Shown here: piece after piece, positions 50,262-58,975 of the stretch
How positions within the stretch are numbered: position 1 is the stretch's first letter
Layout of the letters: each line of letters starts with the position of its first letter
Made by a program: the position numbers and the translations under genes
Source: Bin87 sp963668585
GTDB lineage: Bacteria; Chloroflexota; Dehalococcoidia; Lucifugimonadales; UBA3495
DNA length: 64,000 nucleotides
Assembly (NCBI GenBank): GCA_963668585.1
Contig: OY764869.1
Coordinates: forward strand, 3,286,001-3,350,000
Direction: 5' to 3'
Notes under the pieces: model-generated
Told to the model about the DNA's origin: nothing
Databases searched by the model: none
Seen by the model: only the letters and a program-made list of their open reading frames with translations

Positions 50262-50941
50262 TCCTGGGCCTCCTCAACCGCCGCGGCCTCCGCCACCTTC
50301 CTGGCCCGGTATGCTGGCGTCGTGCAAAGTTCGGCGATGCGGCGAATGCTGCCAACCGTCGCCAACACGGTTTGCCTCTTCAGCACGTCGTTGGCGTTCA
50401 CCAAATCCGACGGCAGAGTCCAAACCTGCTTGAGGTTGCTCCCCGCTCGAACCACATCCTGCTGGGCGTCTTCGGTTATGACAAGCACAGAACCGGCAAT
50501 TCCGAGATTGTTCAGCAAACGCTTCATGGATTTGGTGCGGCCGTCCAGTTCGCCCAGGGAATCAATGCAGACCAGCCCGCCGTTGCGGATTTTCTCCGAC
50601 AACACGCATTGCAAGGCTCTGCGACGCATTGCCCGAGGCAACGTTTTCCTGTAGTCGCGGGGCTTGGGACCAAAAACAATTCCGCCGTGCCGCCATTGAG
50701 GAGACCTGATGCTTCCCTGGCGCGCCCTTCCGGTGTGTTTTTGGATCCAGGGTTTCCGACCGCCGCCCGAAACCTCTGCCCTCGTGCGCGTCGAATGAGT
50801 CCCCTGTCGCTGGTTGAGTTGGTAGATAACCATCGCCTGGTGCACCAGCGTGGGGTTCATCGGCACATCGAACACGCCGTCATCAATATTGATGGTGTCG
50901 ATCGCATCGCCGTTTCCGTTTACTACAGGGAGTTCCATCAT
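50258..50941 (-). CDS. rplD: 50S ribosomal protein L4
   Basis: 227 residues. QGTHSTRTRAEVSGGGRKPW, KHTGRARQGSIRSPQWRHGG, VFGPKPRDYRKTLPRAMRRR. ATG 50941 overlaps the rplC stop; a second in-frame ATG at 50938 also exists. Confidence 0.96.
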   Translation of the reverse strand: MMELPVVNGNGDAIDTINIDDGVFDVPMNPTLVHQAMVIYQLNQRQGTHSTRTRAEVSGGGRKPWIQKHTGRARQGSIRSPQWRHGGIVFGPKPRDYRKTLPRAMRRRALQCVLSEKIRNGGLVCIDSLGELDGRTKSMKRLLNNLGIAGSVLVITEDAQQDVVRAGSNLKQVWTLPSDLVNANDVLKRQTVLATVGSIRRIAELCTTPAYRARKVAEAAAVEEAQE

Positions 50942-51570
50942 GCTTGCGCCTTAATTTTGCCTGTCTTGCGGATCGTCACCGCGCTGTTGGGGGCGCCGGG
51001 TATTCCACCCTTTACCATCAACAAGTTGCGTTCGGCATCAACCCGTACCACTTCCAAGCCCTTGCTGGTTACTTTGCGGTTCCCCATGTGCCCCGACATC
51101 TTCAGACCTTTGAAGACTTTGCCCGGCGTCGTTCCGCCGCCGATGGAACCAGGCGCGCGCTGCCGGTCGGATTGACCGTGAGTGCGGGGGCCTCCGCCGA
51201 ACCCATGTCGCTTCATCGTACCGGCGAAACCCTTGCCCTTGGAGCGCCCGCTGATATCTACGATCTCACCGGGTTCAAAAATATCCACCGAAACCAACTG
51301 ACCTACTTCGTATTCGCCGATACTGTCGGACTGCACTTCCTGCAACCGACGGCCGATCTGGCTGCCCCGCAGGTGTCCGGCCTCCGGCTTATTGGGTTTC
51401 CGAACCCTGCCGAAGCCCAGTTGGACCGACTCGTAACCGTCGTTTTCCACCGTGCGGATTTGCGTGACCGCGCATGGCCCGGCTTCAATCACCGTCACTG
51501 GAACGACCTGCCCCGCGTCATTGAACACCTGGGTCATGCCGATTTTTTTGCCGAGAAACGCTTTTAGCAT
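50938..51570 (-). CDS. rplC: 50S ribosomal protein L3
   Basis: 210 residues. LGKKIGMTQVFNDAGQVVPV, RSKGKGFAGTMKRHGFGGGP, RTHGQSDRQRAPGSIGGGTT, GKVFKGLKMSGHMGNRKVTS. Separated from rpsJ by 186 nt that hold a hairpin (51639-51664). Confidence 0.97.
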   Translation of the reverse strand: MLKAFLGKKIGMTQVFNDAGQVVPVTVIEAGPCAVTQIRTVENDGYESVQLGFGRVRKPNKPEAGHLRGSQIGRRLQEVQSDSIGEYEVGQLVSVDIFEPGEIVDISGRSKGKGFAGTMKRHGFGGGPRTHGQSDRQRAPGSIGGGTTPGKVFKGLKMSGHMGNRKVTSKGLEVVRVDAERNLLMVKGGIPGAPNSAVTIRKTGKIKAQA

Positions 51571-51638
51571 TTTCTTTGCCTGTAATTGGTTCGTGGTGAC
51601 CGACGAGTCTCCGACGGCCGATGTTTGTCAGATGAAAC

Positions 51639-51664
51639 GGCGGCAGTGGCTCACGCCTGCCGCC
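51639..51664 (-). promoter_or_regulatory. Hairpin in the rpsJ-rplC intergenic gap
   Basis: GGCGGCAG (51639-51646) pairs perfectly with CTGCCGCC (51657-51664) over a 10-nt loop. It lies in a 186-nt gap where most bacteria have almost none. No T-run on the minus strand. A leader or internal control element is possible. Confidence 0.45.
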
Positions 51665-51756
51665 AATGGAACAACGATTTTACGACGGGAATGTTATTTG
51701 TTCAAGCCCGCTCTCTCCGGCGCATCGAATCGACGGCGCGCTGGCGCTGAGCGCTA

Positions 51757-52068
51757 TCAGAGCTTGATGGAAATATCAACCCCCGCCGGCATATTAAGTC
51801 GAGTCAACGCGTCAATCGTCTTGCTGGTAGGTTCCATAATGTCCAGCAGTCGCTTGTGCGTCCGGATTTCAAAATGCTCTCTTGAGTCCTTGTCAACGTG
51901 AGGTCCGCGAATCACGCAGAATCGCCGAATCTGCGTCGGCAGCGGCACTGGCCCGGCGACCCTTGCCCCGGTGAGTTCGGCCGTTTCCACAATCTGCGCG
52001 CTCGATTGATCCAGCATCTTGTGGTCAAACGCCTTCAGAATTATCCGCATCTGCTGCCTGGCAACCAT
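51757..52068 (-). CDS. rpsJ: 30S ribosomal protein S10
   Basis: 103 residues. MRIILKAFDHKMLDQSSAQI, VAGPVPLPTQIRRFCVIRGP, HVDKDSREHFEIRTHKRLLD, MPAGVDISIKL. In many bacteria it starts the S10 operon after tuf; here fusA precedes it directly. Confidence 0.97.
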   Translation of the reverse strand: MVARQQMRIILKAFDHKMLDQSSAQIVETAELTGARVAGPVPLPTQIRRFCVIRGPHVDKDSREHFEIRTHKRLLDIMEPTSKTIDALTRLNMPAGVDISIKL

Positions 52069-52125
52069 GATTCAGCTCTTTCACTCTCCAAATTCGTACA
52101 ACGTCCCCGGTCAATCGGGGCGCCA

Positions 52126-54204
52126 TCAGATGTTCGCGATGCTCCTCAGCATATGTTCCGGCACGGGTTCGTAGTGCCTGAATTCCATTGTGTACGAAGC
52201 CCTGCCTCGTGTGAGCGACCGCAAAGCCGTGGTGTACGCGAATGTTTCGCCCAGCGGGATCATCGCGCTTACCGTCTGCAGGTCGTCCTGACCCTCAATG
52301 CTCCGGATTTGCGCGCGTCTTCCACCCAGGTCGCTCAGCACCTCGCTGAGGTATTCTCCCGGCGTGACGATTTCAATCTCGAAAATGGGTTCCTGCAGCA
52401 CTGGCGCGGCTCTCCGGGTACCGTCCCGCAACGCCATCATGCCCGCTGAGCGGAAGGCCATCTCCGACGAGTCCACCGTGTGGTAACTCCCATCCACCAG
52501 GGTGACCTTGAGGTCAACCAGCGGATATCCGGCCAGCGGCCCGTTGTCCCAACCTTGCTTGACGCCGGCTTCAACTGCCGGGATGTACTGGCGCGGTATG
52601 ACGCCGCCGGTGATCCCATCAACGAAGGCATTGCCTTCACCGCGTTCCTGCGGCTCGATCTGCAGCCATACGTGGCCGAACTGACCATGGCCGCCGGTTT
52701 GGCGGACGAAGCGGCCTTCCACACGGACGGGTTTCGTGATCGTCTCCCGGTAAGCCACCCTCGGCTGCCCGACCCGCGCTTCTACGTCAAACTCTCGGCG
52801 CATCCGGTCCACCAAGACCTCCAGATGCAGCTCACCCATTCCGGAGATGATGGTTTGCCCTGTCTCATCGTTGAAGCGGACAACGAAGGTGGGGTCCTCT
52901 TCGGAGAGTTTCCGCAGCGCTTCGCCCAGTTTGTCCTGGTCGGCTCGTGTTGCCGGCTCAATCGCAACCGATACCACGGGGGCAGGAAAATGCGGCGGTT
53001 CCAATATCACCGGTTTGTGGTCGGTGCAAATCGTGTCGCCCGTGAAGGTATCTTTGAGCCCGACAGCCGCGCAGATGTTGCCCGCCGTGATATGTTCCAA
53101 CTCTTCCCGGTGGTTGGCGTGCATCCGCAACAATCGCCCCATCCGTTCCCTGTTGCCACGGGTGACGTTGCGCACGGCGGCGCCCGCCTCCACTGTCCCG
53201 GAGTAGATGCGCAGGAAAACCAACCTGCCCACGTACGGGTCCACCACAACCTTGAATGCGAGGGCGGAGAGCGGTTCGCTGTCCACCGGATCCCGAAATT
53301 CGACGGTTTCGGTGCCCGGCACGATTCCTTCAACCGCCGGCACATCCAACGGAGATGGCAGATAATTAATGATGGCATCCAGTAGCGGGTCGATGCCCTT
53401 GCCGCGCATCGCGGTGCCGCACAAAACCGGAACCAACTCCCGGTTGATGGTGGCGTTTCGCAATGCGGACCGGAGGTCCTCCGCACAAATGTCCTCGCCT
53501 TCCAGGTATTTGATCAACAGGGCTTCATCGGTCTCGACGATCTTTTCGATCATTTCCTGACGGTAGTCGTTGAACGCCTTTTCGTATTCCTCCGGCACCG
53601 GGATCAATTCCGGCGGTTCCGCCACATCATCCCTGCCGTCCGAATACATGATGGCCTGGCCTTCAATTAGGTCGACCACTCCTCTGAACTCATCCTCGGC
53701 GCCCATGGGGATCTGCACCGCCACCGGGTTGCCCTTCAGGCGTCGGCGCACCGATTCGATGGTCCGCTCGTAGGACGCTCCCACCCGGTCCATCTTGTTG
53801 ACGAAGCAGATTCGGGGCACGTTGTACGTGTCCGCCTGCCGCCAGACCGTCTCGGATTGGGGCTGCACACCTGCCACCGCGTCAAGAACCACGATGCCGC
53901 CGTCCAGCACGCGCAGGCTCCGCTCCACCTCGGCGGTGAAATCGACGTGACCGGGTGTATCGATGATGTTTACCTGGTGATCGCGCCAGTATGCGGTGGT
54001 CGCCGCCGCAGTTATAGTAATGCCCCGCTCTTTCTCCTGAGGCATCCAGTCCATGGCAGTCGTACCCTGGTCCACACCGCCGACCTTGCGGATACGACCC
54101 GTGAGATAGAGCACGCGTTCCGTGACCGTGGTTTTGCCGGCGTCAATGTGTGCGATGAACCCGATATTTCGGATTTTGTGCGACGGTGAATCTGTGACTA
54201 CCAT
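52126..54204 (-). CDS. fusA: Elongation factor G
   Basis: 692 residues. GTPase motifs: G1 AHIDAGKTT, G2 region TAMDWMPQEKERGITI, G3 DTPGHVDF, G4 NKMD. Domain IV has GGHGQFGHVWLQIEP and the C-terminal EVLSDLGGRRAQIRSIEGQD. It drives translocation. It lies between rpsG and rpsJ with no tuf gene. Confidence 0.97.
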   Translation of the reverse strand: MVVTDSPSHKIRNIGFIAHIDAGKTTVTERVLYLTGRIRKVGGVDQGTTAMDWMPQEKERGITITAAATTAYWRDHQVNIIDTPGHVDFTAEVERSLRVLDGGIVVLDAVAGVQPQSETVWRQADTYNVPRICFVNKMDRVGASYERTIESVRRRLKGNPVAVQIPMGAEDEFRGVVDLIEGQAIMYSDGRDDVAEPPELIPVPEEYEKAFNDYRQEMIEKIVETDEALLIKYLEGEDICAEDLRSALRNATINRELVPVLCGTAMRGKGIDPLLDAIINYLPSPLDVPAVEGIVPGTETVEFRDPVDSEPLSALAFKVVVDPYVGRLVFLRIYSGTVEAGAAVRNVTRGNRERMGRLLRMHANHREELEHITAGNICAAVGLKDTFTGDTICTDHKPVILEPPHFPAPVVSVAIEPATRADQDKLGEALRKLSEEDPTFVVRFNDETGQTIISGMGELHLEVLVDRMRREFDVEARVGQPRVAYRETITKPVRVEGRFVRQTGGHGQFGHVWLQIEPQERGEGNAFVDGITGGVIPRQYIPAVEAGVKQGWDNGPLAGYPLVDLKVTLVDGSYHTVDSSEMAFRSAGMMALRDGTRRAAPVLQEPIFEIEIVTPGEYLSEVLSDLGGRRAQIRSIEGQDDLQTVSAMIPLGETFAYTTALRSLTRGRASYTMEFRHYEPVPEHMLRSIANI

Positions 54205-54287
54205 ACCCTTCCTTGATGACGAATCAAATTACACAGTGAATGCGATCGGAGTGGGACCGTGATCGGCGCTACCCCAAACGCAAGGGG

Positions 54288-54758
54288 TCAGCGCCGGTAA
54301 TGAACGAAGGCCCGGTTGGCTTCAGCCATGCGGTGCAATTCGTCCTTTCTGCGCACGGCCGACCCTTCGCCGCGCGCCGCGTCCATAAATTCGTTGGCAA
54401 GACCGCGGGCCATTCGCATTCCGCCACGACCCCGGGCTCCGCGAATTATCCACCGCATCGCCAACGCTTCGCTGCGGCTCGTCCGCAGTTCAACCGGGAC
54501 CTGATAGGTCGCTCCGCCAACCCGACGGGGGCGCACCTCTACCAACGGCGTCGCATTGCGCATGGCGCTCGAAAAAACCACCATGGGGTCCTGGCTCGTA
54601 TCCTGACGAACCAGTTCCAACGCATCGTAAACGACCCGCTGGGCGGTGGACTTCTTGCCCTTGAGCATCACCCGGTTGATGAACTTGGCCAATTCCTGAT
54701 TGTTGTAGCGCGGATCCGGTTTGATGATACGCGGCTCTGCACGGCGTCTTCGCGACAT
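54288..54758 (-). CDS. rpsG: 30S ribosomal protein S7
   Basis: 156 residues. MSRRRRAEPRIIKPDPRYNN, LAKFINRVMLKGKKSTAQRV, VEVRPRRVGGATYQVPVELR, RKDELHRMAEANRAFVHYRR. 82 nt after rpsL; the gap holds a GC-rich hairpin. Confidence 0.97.
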   Translation of the reverse strand: MSRRRRAEPRIIKPDPRYNNQELAKFINRVMLKGKKSTAQRVVYDALELVRQDTSQDPMVVFSSAMRNATPLVEVRPRRVGGATYQVPVELRTSRSEALAMRWIIRGARGRGGMRMARGLANEFMDAARGEGSAVRRKDELHRMAEANRAFVHYRR

Positions 54759-54790
54759 GTCTTTCTCTACCTTGGGTTGTTAGATTAATC

Positions 54791-54811
54791 CACCCCCCAG
54801 CGCGGGGGGTG
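54791..54811 (-). promoter_or_regulatory. GC-rich hairpin between rpsL and rpsG
   Basis: CACCCCCC (54791-54798) pairs perfectly with GGGGGGTG (54804-54811) over a 5-nt loop; on the minus strand GATTAATC follows. Very stable but with a poor T-tail, so perhaps a partial terminator or processing site. Confidence 0.5.
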
Positions 54812-54840
54812 AAGAGTGGCCGAATTTTGCCAGTGGCGGT

Positions 54841-55251
54841 TTAGCCTCTACGGGTACCGTACTTGCTACGGCCCTGTCGGCGTCCACTGACGCCTTCGGT
54901 GTCCAGGTTGCTCCGCACCACATGGTAGCGGACGCCGGGCAGGTCTTTGACCCGGCCGCCACGAATCAGGACAACCGAGTGTTCCTGCAGGTTATGGCCC
55001 TCGCCACCGATGTATGCCGTTACTTCCACGCCGTTGGTCAGCCTGACCCGGCAGATCTTGCGCAACGCCGAGTTGGGTTTCTTGGGCGTCATCGTCCTGA
55101 CCTGGATGCAGACTCCCCGCCGCTGTGGACATCCTGGGCCCCACCGGGTCCGGTTCCGCAGCGAATTCTGTACCCAATGGAGCGCGGGCGCTTTGGTGCC
55201 CTTGCGGACAGGCTTTCGCCCCTTGCGCACCAACTGATTCACGGTAGGCAT
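54841..55251 (-). CDS. rpsL: 30S ribosomal protein S12
   Basis: 136 residues from ATG 55251. MPTVNQLVRKGRKPVRKGT, QRRGVCIQVRTMTPKKPNSA (including the Lys that commonly mutates to streptomycin resistance), GEGHNLQEHSVVLIRGGRVK, DLPGVRYHVVRSNLDTEGV. The frame is open to 55689 but lies in the promoter region. First gene of the ribosomal run. Confidence 0.97.
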   Translation of the reverse strand: MPTVNQLVRKGRKPVRKGTKAPALHWVQNSLRNRTRWGPGCPQRRGVCIQVRTMTPKKPNSALRKICRVRLTNGVEVTAYIGGEGHNLQEHSVVLIRGGRVKDLPGVRYHVVRSNLDTEGVSGRRQGRSKYGTRRG

Positions 55252-55300
55252 ACTGTTCCTTTGCTCTCGTATGGCTCTGGATGCATTACAACGCCGACAA

Positions 55301-55329
55301 ATGTTAGCCGCACACCGATTGATTGTCAA
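55301..55329 (-). promoter_or_regulatory. Promoter of the rpsL ribosomal run
   Basis: On the minus strand, TTGACA (55329-55324), 17-bp spacer, TAACAT (55306-55301). About 45 nt separate the -10 from the rpsL ATG. The rest of 55330-55620 holds nothing I recognise. Confidence 0.78.
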
Positions 55330-55624
55330 CCGCAGCCTGCGACGCAATAAGGGCCGTACGAGTCCCGGCGGCGTAACAGGGAGTCGGATCATGGTGAATT
55401 TGTCGAACCCCACACTGACCAGACTCGGAGAAACGTCTGTCCGGTGAGGCTTTGGCCAAAAATGACGGGCAGGATCAACACCGGCTACGATTGTAACCTT
55501 GCGCGGCGCGGCGCGGGCGCGGCAGCACACTCCAAGCAGTCCGCGTGCGCAATCCGCCTCGCGCACACCGGACCACTGGCGTCGGCATATCCGACCAGCC
55601 GACATTGACCACCAACCCGCAATA

Positions 55625-55671
55625 TGGCATAATTCCGTCAACGCATAATCATTATGCCAATACGCTATAAC
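55625..55671 (+). promoter_or_regulatory. Putative operator and -10 upstream of otsA
   Basis: The heptamer GCATAAT occurs at 55627-55633 and 55643-55649, and inverted as ATTATGC at 55651-55657. TGGCATAAT (55625-55633) and ATTATGCCA (55651-55659) form a perfect 9-bp inverted repeat, and the inner pair makes a 15-bp palindrome. TATAAC (55666-55671) is a likely -10, so the repeats cover the -35 region. Confidence 0.5.
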
Positions 55672-55716
55672 TAGCCCCGGCGGTTTCACCGTCGTACGAA
55701 AGGATGGACGACCACC

Positions 55717-57234
55717 ATGTGGACCGGTGACGATTTACAAAGGCTGGTCAAGAGGGAACTGAGCGACTATCGACTCATAGTAGTTTCTAACCGGCAGCCT
55801 TACGTTTTCAATTTCGACGAGTCCGGAAACCTCAGCGGTAAAATGCCGCCAGGCGGCCTAACCGCAGCCATCGACCCGTTGATGCGCGCTTGCGGCGGCA
55901 CTTGGATCGCCCAGAGCAGCAGCGACGCGGATCGTTCGGCCATGGACGAACACGGACGCATCCCGGTGCCATCCGATTCTCCCGCCTACAACATGCGCCT
56001 CGTCAACCTCACTGAGGAGGAAAACAACGGGTACTACTACGGGTTTTCCAATGAGGGCCTGTGGCCCCTTTGCCACATCGCCTATACGGAGCCACTCTTC
56101 GATTCCGAGCACTTCGGGTTCTACCAGTCAGTCAACCGTCGGTTCGCCGACGTCGTTCTGGACGAGATTGACGACGACCCGGCGATTGTTCTTATCCAGG
56201 ACTACCACCTGGCCCTCCTGCCTCGCTATATCCGCGAAATCAACGAGGACGCCATCATAGGCCAGTTCTGGCATATTCCGTGGCCCAACCCTGACATCCT
56301 GCGAATCTGCCCGTGGCAGGACGAAATCCTCGATGGCATGCTCGGCAACGACCTGCTCGGTTTTCACCTCTCCGGCGATTGCCAAAATTTCATCAACTGT
56401 GTGGACGCTAATCTCGACGCGCAGGTGGACCCCGACTACGGCCTGGTGGACTACCGTAACGAGACCACGCTGATCCGACCTTTCCCGATCAGTATCGATT
56501 TCCACAACATCGACGCCGAAGCCCGAACCGCTGAGGTCGAATCCGAAATGGACCGCCTCTCCCGGGAACTGGGGTTGAACCGGGGACGCATCCTTGGATT
56601 GGGCATCGACCGGCAGGACTATACGAAGGGCATTCCCCATCGCCTGCGGGCCGTGGAACGTCTCCTGGAAAAGTGGCCCCAGTACCGCGGGCAACTGGTC
56701 TTTCTCCAGGCCGGCGCCACCAGTCGCACCAATATCGATTCCTACATGCAGTTGACCATCGATATCGAGGCCATCGTCAACCGCATCAACGAGCGCTTCG
56801 GGTACGACGGTTGGCAGCCGATCCTTTACTGGCCCACTTCGTTGCCCTCGCCGACGTTCTCCGCCCTGCGGCGCCTCGCCAGTTTCTGCGCCGAGAGCAG
56901 CCTGCATGACGGGATGAACCTCGTCGCCAAGGAATACGTCGCCTCCCGCGTCGATGAAGACGGCGTGCTGATTCTCAGCGCCTTTGCCGGAGCCGCACAG
57001 GAACTCACCGGATCGCTGATCATCAATCCGTACGCCACCGAACAGTTCGCTGATGCCATTCACCAGGCATTGAACATGAGCGACCTCGAGCGCCGGATGC
57101 GCATGCGCCAAATGCGCAACACCGTTCAGGAGAACAACATCTACAAATGGGCCGGTCGTATCATGATGCACCTCATGCAGGCCAGCACCCCCGACCATTC
57201 GCGACTCACGTCCACCATCGCCTCCACCGCCTAG
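55717..57234 (+). CDS. otsA: Trehalose-6-phosphate synthase (GT20 family)
   Basis: 505 residues, GT-B fold glycosyltransferase of family 20. LIVVSNRQPYVF, PGGLTAAIDPLM, VLIQDYHLALLPRYIRE, GQFWHIPWPNPDILRICPW, GNDLLGFH, LGIDRQDYTKGIPHRLRAVE (donor-binding Arg/Lys region) and HDGMNLVAKEYVASR are all placed as in OtsA. HIPWP rather than HIPFP and the Gln in DRQDYTKG mark a variant branch; a related acceptor such as glycerol-3-phosphate cannot be excluded. The OtsB-like phosphatase next door supports a two-step osmolyte pathway. Confidence 0.9.
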   Translation: MWTGDDLQRLVKRELSDYRLIVVSNRQPYVFNFDESGNLSGKMPPGGLTAAIDPLMRACGGTWIAQSSSDADRSAMDEHGRIPVPSDSPAYNMRLVNLTEEENNGYYYGFSNEGLWPLCHIAYTEPLFDSEHFGFYQSVNRRFADVVLDEIDDDPAIVLIQDYHLALLPRYIREINEDAIIGQFWHIPWPNPDILRICPWQDEILDGMLGNDLLGFHLSGDCQNFINCVDANLDAQVDPDYGLVDYRNETTLIRPFPISIDFHNIDAEARTAEVESEMDRLSRELGLNRGRILGLGIDRQDYTKGIPHRLRAVERLLEKWPQYRGQLVFLQAGATSRTNIDSYMQLTIDIEAIVNRINERFGYDGWQPILYWPTSLPSPTFSALRRLASFCAESSLHDGMNLVAKEYVASRVDEDGVLILSAFAGAAQELTGSLIINPYATEQFADAIHQALNMSDLERRMRMRQMRNTVQENNIYKWAGRIMMHLMQASTPDHSRLTSTIASTA

Positions 57235-57343
57235 CGCTTCACGCCGACGATAATCCCCCGGACCCATCGACTGTCCGCAACGCCGTTGTTTGCTGCGGCG
57301 TCGCGCGCCTCATTTTACCCACAACGCCGGTTTCCGCCGCCCC

Positions 57344-58129
57344 ATGACCAACCGCCTGTGCGCTGAGCTTGCAAACCTGGTCAAGGGGCAACGGGAGGTG
57401 TTGCTCCTCCTGGATTTCGACGGCACTCTTTCGGAGATCGTCGCGCGGCCTGAAATCGCCACCCTCCGCCCGGGCAACGCCAGGCTGTTGAAGACGCTGA
57501 CCCAAAGCCCCGGATACACGGTTGGGATCATCAGCGGCCGCTCGCTTGATGATGTATCACGCCGGGTCTGCCTGCCCAACCTGGTTTACGGCGGCAACCA
57601 CGGTCTTGAAATTGCCGGACCGGGGCTGGACTACCTGCATCCCGACGCGGCCAACGCCATCGCCACGCTTTCCGACACGTCCCGGCGCCTGGAGGCCGCA
57701 CTGGCCGACGTGACCGGTTCCCTGGTGGAAAACAAAAGCCTGACATTAACGGTCCATTACCGTCAGGTGCCGGCAGAACAACAAGAGCAACTGCGCTCAA
57801 TAGTCGCCAGTGTCTCGCATCCCCACCTGGATAACGGACTCATTCGAGTCTCAACCGCTAAAGCGGCCATCGAATTGCGTCCGGCCGTGGATTGGAACAA
57901 AGGCAGAGCCCTGGAATTGATCCGGGCCCGACTCGCTCCCGCTGCGTTCCCAATCTATGTGGGCGACGACAGCACTGACGAAGACGCGTTTGCATCCGCC
58001 CAGGCTTTGGGTGGCATCGGCGTATTCGTGGGCCCGCCGTCCGCGCCGACGGTGGCGCGACGCCGGCTGGAGACACCGGCAGGGGTCACCTGTTTCATGT
58101 CCCGCCTGATCATGGCAGAACCGGTTTGA
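57344..58129 (+). CDS. otsB: Trehalose-6-phosphate phosphatase
   Basis: 261 residues, HAD superfamily IIB. Motif I LLLDFDGTLSEI, motif II IISGRS, the substrate loop VYGGNHGLEI, lysine region RPAVDWNKGRALELI, and motif IV VGDDSTDEDAF. It removes phosphate from the OtsA product. ATG 57344 starts the conserved part; the frame upstream to 57290 is probably untranslated. Ends 3 nt before a frame that becomes the next HAD gene. Confidence 0.92.
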   Translation: MTNRLCAELANLVKGQREVLLLLDFDGTLSEIVARPEIATLRPGNARLLKTLTQSPGYTVGIISGRSLDDVSRRVCLPNLVYGGNHGLEIAGPGLDYLHPDAANAIATLSDTSRRLEAALADVTGSLVENKSLTLTVHYRQVPAEQQEQLRSIVASVSHPHLDNGLIRVSTAKAAIELRPAVDWNKGRALELIRARLAPAAFPIYVGDDSTDEDAFASAQALGGIGVFVGPPSAPTVARRRLETPAGVTCFMSRLIMAEPV

Positions 58130-58224
58130 TTTCTAAATCCAGGGAACCCGGTTGTGCTATTATTGGCCGCGTTCGGTCTGAGGCCCCCGGGCTACTCCTT
58201 CGCCGTGATGCAGCCATTCAGCAG

Positions 58225-58935
58225 ATGATCAACGCGATTTTTTTCGATTTCTACAACACTCTGGTTCGTTTCTGGCCACCCCTGCCCCAGATCCAGCACG
58301 CCGCCTGCCAAAACCTTGGCATCCGCGTTCCCCCGGAGCGTCTCGCCCGCGGTTACGCGATAGCGGACCTCTACTTCAATGAGGAGAACCACCGCCAACC
58401 CCTGGGTGAACGCGACCCTGCCAGTCGCGACGCATTTTTCGCGCGCTATGAGCAGATCATTCTTGAAGAATCCGGGGTGGCGGTTTCGCTCCGCATGGCC
58501 AAGGAAATCTGGGATATGGCCATATCCGTGCCCAAGGAACTGGTCGAGTTCGAGGAGACCCGCCCGGTGCTGGCCGAACTCAAAGCGCGCGGTTACCGGA
58601 TGGCTGTACTGACCAACCTCCGGCGCGATATGGAGGAGCTCACCCGGCAACTGGGCATCCACGAATACCTGGAATTTTCCATCACGGGCCGCGAAGTTGG
58701 AGAAAAGCCCGCCACCGCTATTTTCGAAGCCGGGCTGAAGCGCATGGCCGTCCCACCAAATCAGGCCATGCACGTGGGAGACCAACCCCGTTCCGACGTT
58801 CAGGGCGCCCGCGACGCCGGCCTGCATCCCGTCCTCATTGACCGCGGGGGCTTCCACGCGGACGTTTCCGACTGCGACCACATCGACAGTCTGGAAGGAC
58901 TTTACCCGCTCCTTGATCGCCTGGCCACCTGCTGA
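58225..58935 (+). CDS. HAD-superfamily hydrolase (subfamily IA)
   Basis: 236 residues from ATG 58225. Motif I is FFDFYNTLV, with Tyr in place of the usual second Asp as in haloacid-dehalogenase-like enzymes; motif II is AVLTNLRRDM, motif III GREVGEKPATAIFE, motif IV HVGDQPRSDVQGARDAG. Substrate unknown. A TTG at 58126 overlapping the otsB stop is an alternative start, but the family match begins at 58225. An extended -10-like TGC-TATTAT lies at 58155-58163. It is followed after 40 nt by the UPWC protein. Confidence 0.85.
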   Translation: MINAIFFDFYNTLVRFWPPLPQIQHAACQNLGIRVPPERLARGYAIADLYFNEENHRQPLGERDPASRDAFFARYEQIILEESGVAVSLRMAKEIWDMAISVPKELVEFEETRPVLAELKARGYRMAVLTNLRRDMEELTRQLGIHEYLEFSITGREVGEKPATAIFEAGLKRMAVPPNQAMHVGDQPRSDVQGARDAGLHPVLIDRGGFHADVSDCDHIDSLEGLYPLLDRLATC

Positions 58936-58975
58936 AATCCGGGCACGCCGCCACAACCATGAACCGGGAGGACCC

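Noticed and set aside
56128..57267. Long minus-strand open frame (379 codons) opposite otsA
   Set aside because: Antisense to an intact GT20 enzyme with all motifs; no family match of its own.
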